Source of the DNA: Nitrosomonas sp.
GTDB taxonomy: Bacteria > Pseudomonadota > Gammaproteobacteria > Burkholderiales > Nitrosomonadaceae
Direction of reading: 5' to 3'
Length of the DNA: 64,000 bases
NCBI GenBank assembly: GCA_016703745.1
Contig: JADJBK010000006.1
Coordinates: 1,054,001-1,118,000, forward strand
Below the pieces are notes generated by a model, which made no database searches, was not told where the DNA came from, and saw nothing but the letters and a program-made list of their open reading frames with translations. Positions 8,160-17,642 of this stretch are shown one piece after another (position 1 is the first letter of the stretch; each line of letters begins with the position of its first letter). The position numbers were made by a program, and so were the translations under genes.

Positions 8160-9761
8160 CTATCTTTCCTGCTGTTTAAGTGATTGAATGAACGCTGGTG
8201 TAAGTGGCAGCAATTCATCGATGCGGTTATTGGGCCAGGTCGGTAGTCTGGCGAGGGTGTCTGCAAGCCATGCGGCGGGATCGAGTTTGTTGAGTTGCGC
8301 GGTACCGAACAAGGTTTGAATGGCAGCGGCGCGTTGACCGGCACGTTCCGATCCGGTGAATAGCCAATTCTTTTTGCCGATTGCGATCGGGCGGATGGTG
8401 TTCTCCACCGGGTTGTTGTCGATCGGAAGAGAGCCGGTTTGTGCGTAGCGGATGAGACCTGGCCAGCGTCTGAGGGTATAGTCGAGTGCTTTGGCGGAGC
8501 CGCCGCCATTTGCGGTCTGGCTACGGGTTTGCATCAGCCAGTCATGCAATGCATGCAGTGCGGGCAGGCTTCTGTCTGCCCGCAGTTGCAGACGATCTTC
8601 GATGCTCAGGTCTTTGCCTTCTGCTTCGATTGCGTATAAGACGCTGATGCGCTGTATCGCTGCCAATGCCATCGTGCTGGCATTGGCCTGGTACAGGTCA
8701 AAGAATTTGCGTCGCGCATGCGCCCAGCACGCCAATTCGACGCAAGGCGATGTGGCTGTGGAAAAAAGTGCTTTATACCCAGCATAGTCATCGACCATCA
8801 GGTGTCCTTGCCAATTTTGCAGAAAGTGCCGCGCATGCTGACCGCTACGGCCAGCTTGATAGTCGAAGACGATGATACGCGGCCCGGGTTCAAGATCATT
8901 GCTGCGGTAGGCCCACAGGTAGGCTTTACGGGTTTTGCCGCGACCGGGTTCCAATTGTGCAACTGGTGTTTCATCGGCATGCAGCGTGTTGCCCTGCAGT
9001 AGATGCCAGGTTAGGCGATCGACCAATGGTTGCAGGGCTACGCCGGTACGGCCTACCCATTCGGCCAGGGTGGAACGGGGCAGCGTGACCTGGTCACGGG
9101 CAGCAATCTGCTCCAGGCGATAAAGTGGCAGGTGATTCAGGTATTTGTTTGTCATCACCCAGGCAAGCAGGCCCGGGGCGGCCATGCCGCCATCGATGAC
9201 TGCCGGTGGCACGGGTTCTGCCGTGATGGTTTCACAGGATTTGCAGGCGTACTGTGGGCGAATGTGGCGATGAACGAAGAATCTGGCGGGTTCCACGTCA
9301 AGCTGCTCGGTGATGTCTTCTCTGATATTAGTCAGATCGCAACCGCATCGGTCACATTGGCAGGATGCGGGTTCATGCCGGTGTTCGATGCGCGGCAGGT
9401 GATCTGGCAGCGGCTGACGACCGGCGCGGGTACGCGGCACTTTGGTGGCATTGGGGGTTGGTGTGCTGTTGATCTGTTCGATTTCAGCCTCAATGGCCGT
9501 GATATCGGTCAGCGCCGATTCTTCAAACAAAGAAAGCTGCCTGGGTGACAAGGCAGACAACGCTTCATTTTTCCTGCCAAATCGGATACGGCGCAGATGC
9601 GCCAATTCCAGGGTGAGCGCCTGAATCTTGAGTTCCAGCGCATAAACTGTCTGCTGTGTTTGCTGGGTCAGATCAAGCTGAAATGCCTGAACCAGATTGA
9701 CCACCTGTTGTTTGGTGGCCGTATCGAGGTTAAGTTGATCTAGTTGCGCCAGTGAATTCAT
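8160..9761 (-). CDS. tnpC: IS66-family transposase TnpC, copy A
   Basis: TnpC is the large transposase of three-gene IS66 elements. The 533-residue protein starts at an ATG at 9761 and has an N-terminal helical region. A zinc-binding motif follows (CQCDRCGCDLTN, later CKSCETIT), then the DDE-type catalytic domain (HADETPVAQLEPGRGKT, DDYAGYKALF) and a final DNNPVENTIRPIAIG motif. This copy is complete and in frame. It is the best candidate in the window for an active IS66 transposase, although its tnpA and promoter are separated from it by copy B. Confidence 0.93.
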   Translation of the reverse strand: MNSLAQLDQLNLDTATKQQVVNLVQAFQLDLTQQTQQTVYALELKIQALTLELAHLRRIRFGRKNEALSALSPRQLSLFEESALTDITAIEAEIEQINSTPTPNATKVPRTRAGRQPLPDHLPRIEHRHEPASCQCDRCGCDLTNIREDITEQLDVEPARFFVHRHIRPQYACKSCETITAEPVPPAVIDGGMAAPGLLAWVMTNKYLNHLPLYRLEQIAARDQVTLPRSTLAEWVGRTGVALQPLVDRLTWHLLQGNTLHADETPVAQLEPGRGKTRKAYLWAYRSNDLEPGPRIIVFDYQAGRSGQHARHFLQNWQGHLMVDDYAGYKALFSTATSPCVELACWAHARRKFFDLYQANASTMALAAIQRISVLYAIEAEGKDLSIEDRLQLRADRSLPALHALHDWLMQTRSQTANGGGSAKALDYTLRRWPGLIRYAQTGSLPIDNNPVENTIRPIAIGKKNWLFTGSERAGQRAAAIQTLFGTAQLNKLDPAAWLADTLARLPTWPNNRIDELLPLTPAFIQSLKQQER

Positions 9762-9824
9762 GAGATGAATTATACCACGAAATCGCAATCAACCGCCTGT
9801 TAATAAACAACTATTACATATTTT

Positions 9825-10175
9825 CTACACCTGAAAATGCCATTGTGGCCGCGCCGATAAACGCCGCCAGTCTACGCCGGCAATCAACCATTCCCACTGC
9901 GATAGCGCTAACTCGACACACGCCGCATCCTGCCTCGGCCAGACAAACCGCCCCTGATGCAGGCGGCGCTGACATAACCACACCCCCGTGCCATCCCACA
10001 GCAAGACCTTGATGCGATTGCCCGCGCGATTGCAGAATATGAACGCCGAACCCGCGCAGGGCGGGTGACCCAATACCTGCTGCACAATCATCGATAAGCC
10101 ATCCATGCCGCGACGCATATCCACCGGATCGACCGCCAGCCAGATCTTACCCGCGTGCGCAATCAACCCAGACAT
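9825..10175 (-). CDS. tnpB: IS66 accessory protein TnpB, copy A
   Basis: The 116-residue TnpB (IS66 Orf2 family) is intact, with the signature AVDPVDMRRGMDGLS and IFCNRAGNRIKVLLWDGTG. It is required for IS66 transposition in characterised elements, though its biochemical role is unclear. Copy B is inserted 14 bases upstream of this start, so copy A tnpB has lost its upstream tnpA context. Confidence 0.9.
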   Translation of the reverse strand: MSGLIAHAGKIWLAVDPVDMRRGMDGLSMIVQQVLGHPPCAGSAFIFCNRAGNRIKVLLWDGTGVWLCQRRLHQGRFVWPRQDAACVELALSQWEWLIAGVDWRRLSARPQWHFQV

Positions 10176-10210
10176 GACAGCAATTCTCCGTAACCGTCCA
10201 ACGCTCCCAT

Positions 10211-11811
10211 CTATCTTTCCTGCTGTTTAAGTGATTGAATGAACGCTGGTGTGAGCGGCAGCAATTCATCGATGCGGTTATTGGGCCAGGTGGGTAGTCT
10301 GGCGAGGGTGTCTGCAAGCCATGCGGCGGGATCGAGTTTGTTGAGTTGCGCGGTACCGAACAAGGTTTGAATGGCAGCGGCGCGTTGACCGGCGCGTTCC
10401 GATCCGGTGAATAGCCAATTCTTTTTACCGATTGCGATCGGGCGGATGGTGTTCTCCACCGGGTTGTTGTCGATCGGAAGAAAGCCGGTTTGTGCGTAGC
10501 GGATGAGACCGGGCCAGCGTCTGAGGGTATAGTCGAGTGCTTTGGCGGAGCCGCCGCCATTTGCGGTCTGGCTACGGGTTTGCATCAGCCAGTCATGCAA
10601 TGCATGCAGTGCGGGCAGGCTTCTGTCTGCCCGCAGTTGCAGGCGATCTTCGATGCTCAGGTCTTTGCCTTCTGCTTCGATTGCGTATAAGACGCTGATG
10701 CGCTGTATCGCTGCCAATGCCATCGTGCTGGCATTGGCCTGGTGCAGGTCAAAGAATTTGCGTCGCGCATGCGCCCAGCAGGCCAATTCGACGCAAGGCG
10801 ATGTGGCTGTGGAAAAAAGTGCTTTATACCCAGCATAGTCATCAACCATCAGGTGTCCTTGCCAATTCTGCAGAAAGTGCCGTGCATGCTGACCGCTACG
10901 GCCAGCTTGATAGTCGAAGACGATGATACGCGGCCCGGGTTCAAGGTCATTGCTGCGGTAGGCCCACAGGTAGGCTTTACGGGTTTTGCCACGACCGGGT
11001 TCCAATTGTGAAACTGGTGTTTCATCGGCATGCAGCGTGTTGCCCTGCAGTAGATGCCAGGTTAGGCGATCGACCAATGGTTGCAGGGCTACGCCGGTAC
11101 GGCCTACCCATTCGGCCAGGGTGGAACGGGGCAGCGTGACCTGGTCACGGGCAGCAATCTGCTCCAGGCGATAAAGTGGCAGGTGATTCAGGTATTTGTT
11201 TGTCATTACCCAGGCAAGCAGGCCCGGAGCGGCCATGCCGCCATCGATGACTGCCGGTGGCACGGGTTCTGCCGTGATGGTTTCACAGGATTTGCAGGCG
11301 TACTGTGGGCGAATGTGGCGATGAACGAAGAATCTGGCGGGTTCCACGTCAAGCTGCTCGGTGATGTCTTCTCTGATGTTCGTCAGATCGCAGCCGCATC
11401 GGTCACATTGGCAGGATGCGGGTTCATGCCGGTGTTCGATGCGCGGCAGGTGATCTGGCAGCGGCTGACGACCGGCGCGGGTACGCGGCACTTTGGTGGC
11501 ATTGGGGTTGGTGTGCTGTTGACCTGCTCGATTTCAGCCTCAATGGCCGTGATATCGGTCAGCGCCGATTCTTCAAACAAAGAAAGCTGCCTGGGTGACA
11601 AGGCAGACAACGCTTCATTTTTCCTGCCAAATCGGATACGGCGCAGATGCGCCAATTCCAGGGTGAGCGCCTGAATCTTGAGTTCCAGCGCATAAACCAT
11701 CTGCTGTGTTTGCTGGGTCAGATCAAACTGAAATGCCTGAACCAGGTTGACCACCTGTTGTTTGGTGGCCGTATCGAGGTTAAGTTGATCTAGTTGCGCC
11801 AGTGAATTCAT
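10211..11811 (-). pseudogene. tnpC: IS66 transposase tnpC, copy B, frameshifted
   Basis: The coding sequence matches copy A almost everywhere. A run of five G in copy A (9453-9457) has only four here (11504-11507), which breaks the frame after about 100 codons. The downstream part, from about 11491 to 10211, remains open and contains the zinc motif and the catalytic domain. Either the copy is dead or the base was lost in sequencing. Confidence 0.88.
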
Positions 11812-11874
11812 GAGGTGAATTATACCATGAATTCGCAATCAACCGACTGTTAATAAACAACTATTACATATTTT

Positions 11875-12225
11875 CTACACCTGAAAATGCCATTGTGGCA
11901 GCGCCGATAAACGCTGCCAGTCTACGCCGGCAATCAGCCATTCCCACTGCGATAGCGCTAACTCGACACACGCCGCATCCTGCCTCGGCCAGACAAACCG
12001 CCCCTGATGCAGGCGGCGCTGACATAACCACACCCCCGTGCCATCCCACAGCAAGACCTTGATGCGATTGCCCGCGCGATTGCAGAATATGAACGCCGAA
12101 CCCGCGCAGGGCGGGTGACCCAATACCTGCCGCACAATCATCGATAAGCCATCCATGCCGCGACGCATATCCACCGGATCGACCGCCAGCCAGATCTTAC
12201 CCGCGTGCGCAATCAACCCAGACAT
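11875..12225 (-). CDS. tnpB: IS66 accessory protein TnpB, copy B
   Basis: The 116 residues are nearly identical to TnpB of copy A (a few substitutions such as VRQVLG for VQQVLG). The start at 12225 overlaps the 3' end of tnpA by 13 bases, the normal IS66 arrangement, pointing to translational coupling. Confidence 0.9.
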   Translation of the reverse strand: MSGLIAHAGKIWLAVDPVDMRRGMDGLSMIVRQVLGHPPCAGSAFIFCNRAGNRIKVLLWDGTGVWLCQRRLHQGRFVWPRQDAACVELALSQWEWLIAGVDWQRLSALPQWHFQV

Positions 12226-12509
12226 GACAGCAACTCTCCCAACCATCGCGGGGAAACGCTCAGTGGTAATTCCAGAACATGCGTACCGCGACAGCGAAGC
12301 TGCAATACTTCCACTGACGCCGCTGTCGGCTTGATCGTAACCGGAATCAAGGCTGGCAGCTTGATATCATCGCGCCCACGCCGGTGAGCGCGCAACCAAT
12401 TCCCAAACGTCTTCGCATTCAACCCGAGCGCCCGGCAATAGGCTGCCTGCGACAAACCGCTCGTTTGCCAGTTGCTGATATGCTTTTGCTTATCATCCTG
12501 TAATGCCAT
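12213..12509 (-). CDS. tnpA: IS66 accessory protein TnpA, copy B
   Basis: The 98-residue protein is the first gene of the element, with a helix-turn-helix region of the transposase Orf1 type (GLSQAAYCRALGLNAKTFGN). It has a strong ribosome site (AGGAGG) upstream. It is intact, and identical over residues 1-93 to the copy A protein. Confidence 0.9.
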   Translation of the reverse strand: MALQDDKQKHISNWQTSGLSQAAYCRALGLNAKTFGNWLRAHRRGRDDIKLPALIPVTIKPTAASVEVLQLRCRGTHVLELPLSVSPRWLGELLSCLG

Positions 12510-12586
12510 GGCTTATCCTCCTGTAAGGTAATGCAGAGGAGAATAATCCAGAAAATTGTGATTGCGTAGATGGGAGCGTTGGACGG

Positions 12587-12868
12587 TTACAATTCTCCCA
12601 GCCATCGCGGGGAAACGCTCAGTGGTAATTCCAGCACATGCGTACCGCGACAGCGAAGCTGCAATACTTCCACTGACGCCGCTGTCGGCTTGATCGTAAC
12701 CGGAATCAAGGCTGGCAGCTTGATATCATCGCGCCCACGCCGGTGAGCGCGCAACCAATTCCCAAACGTCTTCGCATTCAACCCGAGCGCCCGGCAATAG
12801 GCTGCCTGCGACAAACCGCTCGTTTGCCAGTTGCTGATATGCTTTTGCTTATCATCCTGTAATGCCAT
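12587..12868 (-). CDS. tnpA: IS66 accessory protein TnpA, copy A, last residues replaced by the copy B insertion
   Basis: Copy B inserted five codons before the normal end. The inserted terminal repeat supplies a TAA immediately, so the product is 93 instead of 98 residues and probably still folds. The helix-turn-helix part is unchanged. The coupling with tnpB is lost because 2.4 kb now separate the two. Confidence 0.85.
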   Translation of the reverse strand: MALQDDKQKHISNWQTSGLSQAAYCRALGLNAKTFGNWLRAHRRGRDDIKLPALIPVTIKPTAASVEVLQLRCRGTHVLELPLSVSPRWLGEL

Positions 12869-12949
12869 GGCTTATCCTCCTGTAAGGTAATGCAGAGGAG
12901 AATAATCCAGAAAATTGTGATTGCGTAGATGGGAGCGTTGGTCGGTTAC

Positions 12950-13694
12950 GATCAAACTGCGGGGATCTGCGGATTTCGAAAGTGTGGGCGCCTACCGCCG
13001 TTTTCTTGAACGGATCGTCGATAAGCTCAATCTGCGCTGCAGGGGGCGATTGGCGGAAGAGCAATCGCATCTCCAGCCACTGCCACGCTACCGCTTCATG
13101 GACTTCAGTGAACTGACCGTCAAAGTGACCACCAGTAGCACCATAGCGGTCAAACGGGGACTCTACAGTGTGCCATCCAGACTCATTGGCGAGAACATCC
13201 GGGTCCATCTCTATCACGATCGTCTGGAATGCTTTGTTGGCCAAACACCGGTCATTACCTTACCGCGCGCGTATCCGAAAACGCCAGAAGGACGCGCCCG
13301 GCGCATCGATTACCGTCATGTGATTCATGCATTGGCGGCAAAGCCACAAGCCTTTCGCTTTTCCCGGCTGCGGGATGATCTGTTGCCAACGCCACAGTAT
13401 CACCAGCTGTGGGCGCGGGTACAACAACAATTTGATCCCGGACTCGCTTGCAAATGGATGGTATCGGTGCTGCGTTTTGCCTACGACTATGATTGCGAGA
13501 GCCAGTTGGCCGCTGAATTGTTGCAACAACATCCGCTACCTGAACTGCAAACACTGCAAAAGCGATTTCTGCGACAGCATGTGCCGCAGCCGGACATCCC
13601 AATCAAACAACACACTGCGGATACCTACGATCAACTCCTCAGCGGAAACTGGGCAACGCAAGGAGGCAGCTCATGTCTGAATCGCTCCCACTGA
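12950..13694 (+). pseudogene. istA: 3' fragment of istA, IS21 copy 2
   Basis: The fragment encodes the C-terminal 247 residues of IstA, from IKLRGSADFE onward. Unlike copy 1 it has no premature stop: it reads through LQKRFLRQHV to the natural end, overlapping the istB start by 22 bases. This shows that the shorter istA of copy 1 is a mutant. The N-terminal DNA-binding part and part of the catalytic domain are missing. Confidence 0.9.
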
Positions 13695-14409
13695 TGCTCA
13701 AGGAACTCAGACTCCCTGCCTTTGGCCAGCATTACCGGCACTTCCAGGATCAAGCCGCAGAACACGCCTGGAGCTACAGCCAATATCTCGCCGCCCTGTG
13801 CGAACAGGAAGTCGCCCAGCGCTTCCAAAGCAGAATCAGCAACTGGACGCATGAAGCCAGACTACCGCGCGGCAAAAGCTTTGCCACTCTGGCTCTGACC
13901 GAACTGCCTCAAGCCGCTCAGAAAAAATCATCACGCTGCGCGACAATACCTACTGGGCGAGCCAGGCAGACAATGTGTTGCTGATCGGCCCATCCGGTGT
14001 CGGCAAATCACATGTGGCGGCAGCATTAGGGTTGCATTTGATTGAACAAGGCATTCGCGTCAAATGGATATCAGCTACCGCACTGGTTCAACTCCTGCAG
14101 CAAGCCAGGAAAGAACTGGACTTGATGTCCGCCATGACGCGGCTGGATAAATACCGTGTACTGATCGTTGATGATATCGGCTATGTCAAAAAGACCGATT
14201 CGGAAACACAAGTATTGTTTGACTTCATTGCCCATCGCTATGAAAGCGGAAGTCTCATCATTACTTCAAACCAGCCTTTTAGCCAGTGGGATCAAATCTT
14301 CCCTGACACCATGATGACTGTTGCCGCCATCGACCGGATCATCCATCACGCAACCATCATCGAAATCGACAGTGAAAGTTATAGGAGGAAAAACCAGAAA
14401 AAATCATGA
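13673..14409 (+). pseudogene. istB: istB, IS21 copy 2, frameshifted
   Basis: It is identical to the intact istB of copy 1 except for scattered changes and one lost base in an A run (seven A at 1840-1846, six at 13922-13927). The frame breaks after about 83 codons. The second half, with the Walker A motif, reopens from an internal position near 13975. Confidence 0.9.
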
Positions 14410-14496
14410 AGTAGCGTAACCGTCCAACGCTCCCATCTACGCAATCACAATTTTCTGGATTATTCTCCTCTGCATTACCTTACAGGAGGATAAGCC

Positions 14497-14793
14497 ATGG
14501 CATTACAGGATGATAAGCAAAAGCATATCAGCAACTGGCAAACGAGCGGTTTGTCGCAGGCAGCCTATTGCCGGGCGCTCGGGTTGAATGCGAAGACGTT
14601 TGGGAATTGGTTGCGCGCTCACCGGCGTGGGCGCGATGATATCAAGCTGCCAGCCTTGATTCCGGTTACGATCAAGCCGACAGCGGCGTCAGTGGAAGTA
14701 TTGCAGCTTCGCTGTCGCGGTACGCATGTGCTGGAATTACCACTGAGCGTTTCCCCGCGATGGCTGGGAGAATTGCTGTCATGTCTGGGTTGA
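14497..14793 (+). CDS. tnpA: IS66 accessory protein TnpA, copy C
   Basis: This is an intact 98-residue TnpA, identical to that of copy B, with AGGAGG upstream. It overlaps the tnpB start at 14781. Confidence 0.9.
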   Translation: MALQDDKQKHISNWQTSGLSQAAYCRALGLNAKTFGNWLRAHRRGRDDIKLPALIPVTIKPTAASVEVLQLRCRGTHVLELPLSVSPRWLGELLSCLG

Positions 14794-15132
14794 TTGCGCA
14801 CGCGGGTAAGATCTGGCTGGCGGTCGATCCGGTGGATATGCGTCGCGGCATGGATGGCTTATCGATGATTGTGCAGCAGGTATTGGGTCACCCGCCCTGC
14901 GCGGGTTCGGCGTTCATATTCTGCAATCGCGCGGGCAATCGCATCAAGGTCTTGCTGTGGGATGGCACGGGGGGTGTGGTTATGTCAGCGCCGCCTGCAT
15001 CAGGGGCGGTTTGTCTGGCCGAGGCAGGATGCGGCGTGTGTCGAGTTAGCGCTATCGCAGTGGGAATGGTTGATTGCCGGCGTAGACTGGCGGCGTTTAT
15101 CGGCGCGGCCACAATGGCATTTTCAGGTGTAG
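14781..15132 (+). pseudogene. tnpB: IS66 accessory tnpB, copy C, frameshifted
   Basis: A G run of five in copies A and B has six here (14969-14974), which shifts the frame after WDGTG, about 63 codons in. Without this base the protein would be the standard 116 residues ending WHFQV. Confidence 0.88.
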
Positions 15133-15195
15133 AAAATATGTAATAGTTGTTTATTAACAGGCGGTTGATTGCGATTTCGTGGTATAATTCATCTC

Positions 15196-16811
15196 ATGAA
15201 TTCACTGGCGCAACTGGATCAACTCAACCTCGATACGGCCACCAAACAACAGGTGGTCAATCTGGTTCAGGCATTTCAGCTTGATCTGACCCAGCAAACA
15301 CAGCAGACAGTTTATGCGCTGGAACTCAAGATTCAGGCGCTCACCCTGGAATTGGCGCATCTGCGCCGTATCCGATTTGGCAGGAAAAATGAAGCGTTGT
15401 CTGCCTTGTCACCCAGGCAGCTTTCTTTGTTTGAAGAATCGGCGCTGACCGATATCACGGCCATTGAGGCTGAAATCGAACAGATCAACAGCACACCAAC
15501 CCCCAATGCCACCAAAGTGCCGCGTACCCGCGCCGGTCGTCAGCCGCTGCCAGATCACCTGCCGCGCATCGAACACCGGCATGAACCCGCATCCTGCCAA
15601 TGTGACCGATGCGGTTGCGATCTGACTAATATCAGAGAAGACATCACCGAGCAGCTTGACGTGGAACCCGCCAGATTCTTCGTTCATCGCCACATTCGCC
15701 CACAGTACGCCTGCAAATCCTGTGAAACCATCACGGCAGAACCCGTGCCACCGGCAGTCATCGATGGCGGCATGGCCGCCCCGGGCCTGCTTGCCTGGGT
15801 GATGACAAACAAATACCTGAATCACCTGCCACTTTATCGCCTGGAGCAGATTGCTGCCCGTGACCAGGTCACGCTGCCCCGTTCCACCCTGGCCGAATGG
15901 GTAGGCCGTACCGGCGTAGCCCTGCAACCATTGGTCGATCGCCTAACCTGGCATCTACTGCAGGGCAACACGCTGCATGCCGATGAAACACCAGTTGTGT
16001 TGACACCAGTTGCACAATTGGAACCCGGTCGTGGCAAAACCCGTAAAGCTTACCTGTGGGCCTACCGCAGCAATGACCTTGAACCCGGGCCGCGTATCAT
16101 CGTCTTCGACTATCAAGCTGGCCGTAGCGGTCAGCATGCGCGGCACTTTCTGCAAAATTGGCAAGGACACCTGATGGTCGATGACTATGCTGGGTATAAA
16201 GCACTTTTTTCCACAGCCACATCGCCTTGCGTCGAATTGGCGTGCTGGGCGCATGCGCGACGCAAATTCTTTGACCTGTACCAGGCCAATGCCAGCACGA
16301 TGGCATTGGCAGCGATACAGCGCATCAGCGTCTTATACGCAATCGAAGCAGAAGGCAAAGACCTGAGCATCGAAGATCGTCTGCAACTGCGGGCAGACAG
16401 AAGCCTGCCCGCACTGCATGCATTGCATGACTGGCTGATGCAAACCCGTAGCCAGACCGCAAATGGCGGCGGCTCCGCCAAAGCACTCGACTATACCCTC
16501 AGACGCTGGCCAGGTCTCATCCGCTACGCACAAACCGGCTCTCTTCCGATCGACAACAACCCGGTGGAGAACACCATCCGCCCGATCGCAATCGGCAAAA
16601 GAATTGGCTATTCACCGGATCGGAACGTGCCGGTCAACGCGCCGCTGCCATTCAAACCTTGTTCGGTACCGCGCAACTCAACAAACTCGATCCCGCCGCA
16701 TGGCTTGCAGACACCCTCGCCAGACTACCGACCTGGCCCAATAACCGCATCGATGAATTGCTGCCACTTACACCAGCGTTCATTCAATCACTTAAACAGC
16801 AGGAAAGATAG
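15196..16811 (+). pseudogene. tnpC: IS66 transposase tnpC, copy C, with an insertion and a frameshift
   Basis: The gene matches copy A, with two changes. A 15-base in-frame insertion at about 15998-16012 adds five residues inside the catalytic domain after DETPV; it looks like a short duplication of ACACCAGTTG. An A run of five is reduced to four (16597-16600), shifting the frame just before the final KNWLFTGSERAG region. The intact C-terminus is therefore lost. Confidence 0.88.
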
Positions 16812-16832
16812 ATGGGAGCGTTGGACGGTTAC

Positions 16833-17267
16833 TGCCGCGACGCATATCCACCGGATCGACCGCCAGCCAGATTTTACCCGCGTGCGCAATCAACCCAGAC
16901 ATGACAGCAATTCTCCCAACCATCGCGGGGAAACGCTCAGTGGTAATTCCAGCACATGCGTACCGCGACAGCGAAGCTGCAATACTTCTACTGACGCTGC
17001 TGTCGGCTTGATCGCAACCGGAATCAAGGCTGGCAGCTTGATATCATCGCGCCCGCGCCGGTGAGCGCGCAACCAATTCCCAAACGTCTTCGCATTCAAC
17101 CCCCGCGCCCGACAATAGGCTGCCTGCGACAAACCGCTCGCCTGCCAGTTGCTGATATGCTTTTGCTTATCATCCTGTAATGCCATGGCTTATCCTCCTG
17201 TAAGGTAATGCAGAGGAGAATAATCCAGAAAATTGTGATTGCGTAGATGGGAGCGTTGGACGGTTAC
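16833..17267 (-). mobile_element. inverted partial IS66 copy (tnpA and start of tnpB)
   Basis: The fragment has the IS66 left terminal repeat at 17267, a complete tnpA, and about 23 codons of tnpB. It is cut at 16833, where the right repeat of copy C begins. It differs from the other copies at several positions, so it is an independent IS66 lineage. Confidence 0.88.
16890..17186 (-). CDS. tnpA: IS66 accessory protein TnpA, inverted partial copy
   Basis: This is a complete 98-residue TnpA with several substitutions compared with copies A-C (for example NWQASGLS and CRARGLN). It has the same AGGAGG ribosome site. It lacks a matching tnpB and tnpC. Confidence 0.88.
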   Translation of the reverse strand: MALQDDKQKHISNWQASGLSQAAYCRARGLNAKTFGNWLRAHRRGRDDIKLPALIPVAIKPTAASVEVLQLRCRGTHVLELPLSVSPRWLGELLSCLG

Positions 17268-17335
17268 GAAGTAGCTAATAAACTCAACCGGCCATCATAA
17301 TTGTCGTCAAAGCGGCCAAGATAATTGACGCGAGA

Positions 17336-17631
17336 TAGTCTACCGTACCCAACGCCAAACCGAAGGCATCTTGAAACGCTTGCTTGGACACATACTGCAT
17401 TGTGGAGCCACACACCTTACAAAAGGTTCGTACGATTTCCGGGGATGACTGATATTGGCCAAGTTGCTCTTCACCTTGAACCCATCTGAAGTTACTGACC
17501 TCAACATATGCCCATGTGGCGAAAGCGGCACCCGTTGCCTTTCTGCACATAGAGCAATGGCAGTTACGCGCAAACTGGAGCGGGTTAGTAATTTCGTATT
17601 TGATTGCGCCACAGAGGCAACTGCCAGTAAT
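17336..17631 (-). pseudogene. GFA-family (CENP-V/GFA domain) cassette gene, truncated by IS21
   Basis: The gene encodes the first 98 or so residues of a GFA-domain protein, a small zinc-binding family related to glutathione-dependent formaldehyde-activating enzyme. Zinc ligands are visible in SCLCGAIKY, NCHCSMCRK and FCKVCGST. Full members have about 120-135 residues; here IS21 copy 2 replaced the end after about GTVD. I place the start at the ATG at 17631, only 12 bases after the attC core site, without a clear ribosome site. Short leaders like this are common in integron cassettes. It is the second cassette of the integron. Confidence 0.85.
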
Positions 17632-17642
17632 CATCTTTTGCT

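Larger units (their letters stand above)
10190..12590 (-). mobile_element. IS66-family element, copy B, nested in copy A
   Basis: Copy B is a full-length 2401-bp element with terminal repeats beginning GTAACCGTCCAACGC at 10190 and ending GGACGGTTAC at 12590. It is flanked by the eight-base direct repeat AATTCTCC, the size expected for IS66. It landed at the tnpA/tnpB junction of copy A in the same orientation. Its tnpA and tnpB are intact, but tnpC is frameshifted. Confidence 0.95.
8139..12949 (-). mobile_element. IS66-family element, copy A, interrupted by copy B
   Basis: Copy A is read on the minus strand: left end at 12949 (terminal repeat with GGTCGGTTAC), then tnpA, tnpB, tnpC, and right end at 8139. 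It is split by copy B at 10190-12590, with the eight bases AATTCTCC duplicated on both sides (10182-10189 and 12591-12598). Without the insert copy A is about 2.4 kb. Its own outer flanks do not match: GAATGAAC lies on the left and GATCAAAC, which is istA sequence, on the right. So one or both sides were rearranged after insertion. Confidence 0.9.
14416..17267 (+). mobile_element. IS66-family composite, copy C plus an inverted partial copy
   Basis: The unit is flanked by a perfect eight-base duplication, GAAGTAGC (14408-14415 and 17268-17275), inside the tail of IS21 copy 2. It holds a full-length IS66 on the plus strand (14416-16832) followed directly by a 435-bp inverted fragment (16833-17267) with tnpA, the first codons of tnpB and a left terminal repeat. 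Both outer ends are IS66 terminal repeats, so the composite either moved as one unit or arose by a second insertion and deletion inside an existing copy. Confidence 0.9.
12950..17335 (+). mobile_element. IS21-family element, copy 2, 5'-truncated and interrupted by IS66
   Basis: This is the same IS21 as at 1-2394 (nearly identical DNA), but it begins inside istA at the base corresponding to 868, directly after the left end of IS66 copy A. It is interrupted at 14416-17267 by an IS66 composite, and its right terminal repeat resumes at 17276-17335. The right end lies inside a GFA-family cassette gene. The missing 867 bases, including the left repeat, were probably lost when IS66 copies recombined. 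Confidence 0.9.

Noticed and set aside
9030..9548. Open frame of 172 codons on the plus strand inside IS66
   Set aside because: It lies antisense to tnpC and reappears in every IS66 copy only because the DNA is duplicated. No ribosome site or family is seen.
8084..17335. CRISPR array suspected from many repeats
   Set aside because: The repeats are long IS66 and IS21 copies with genes inside. There are no short regular repeats with spacers and no cas genes in the window.
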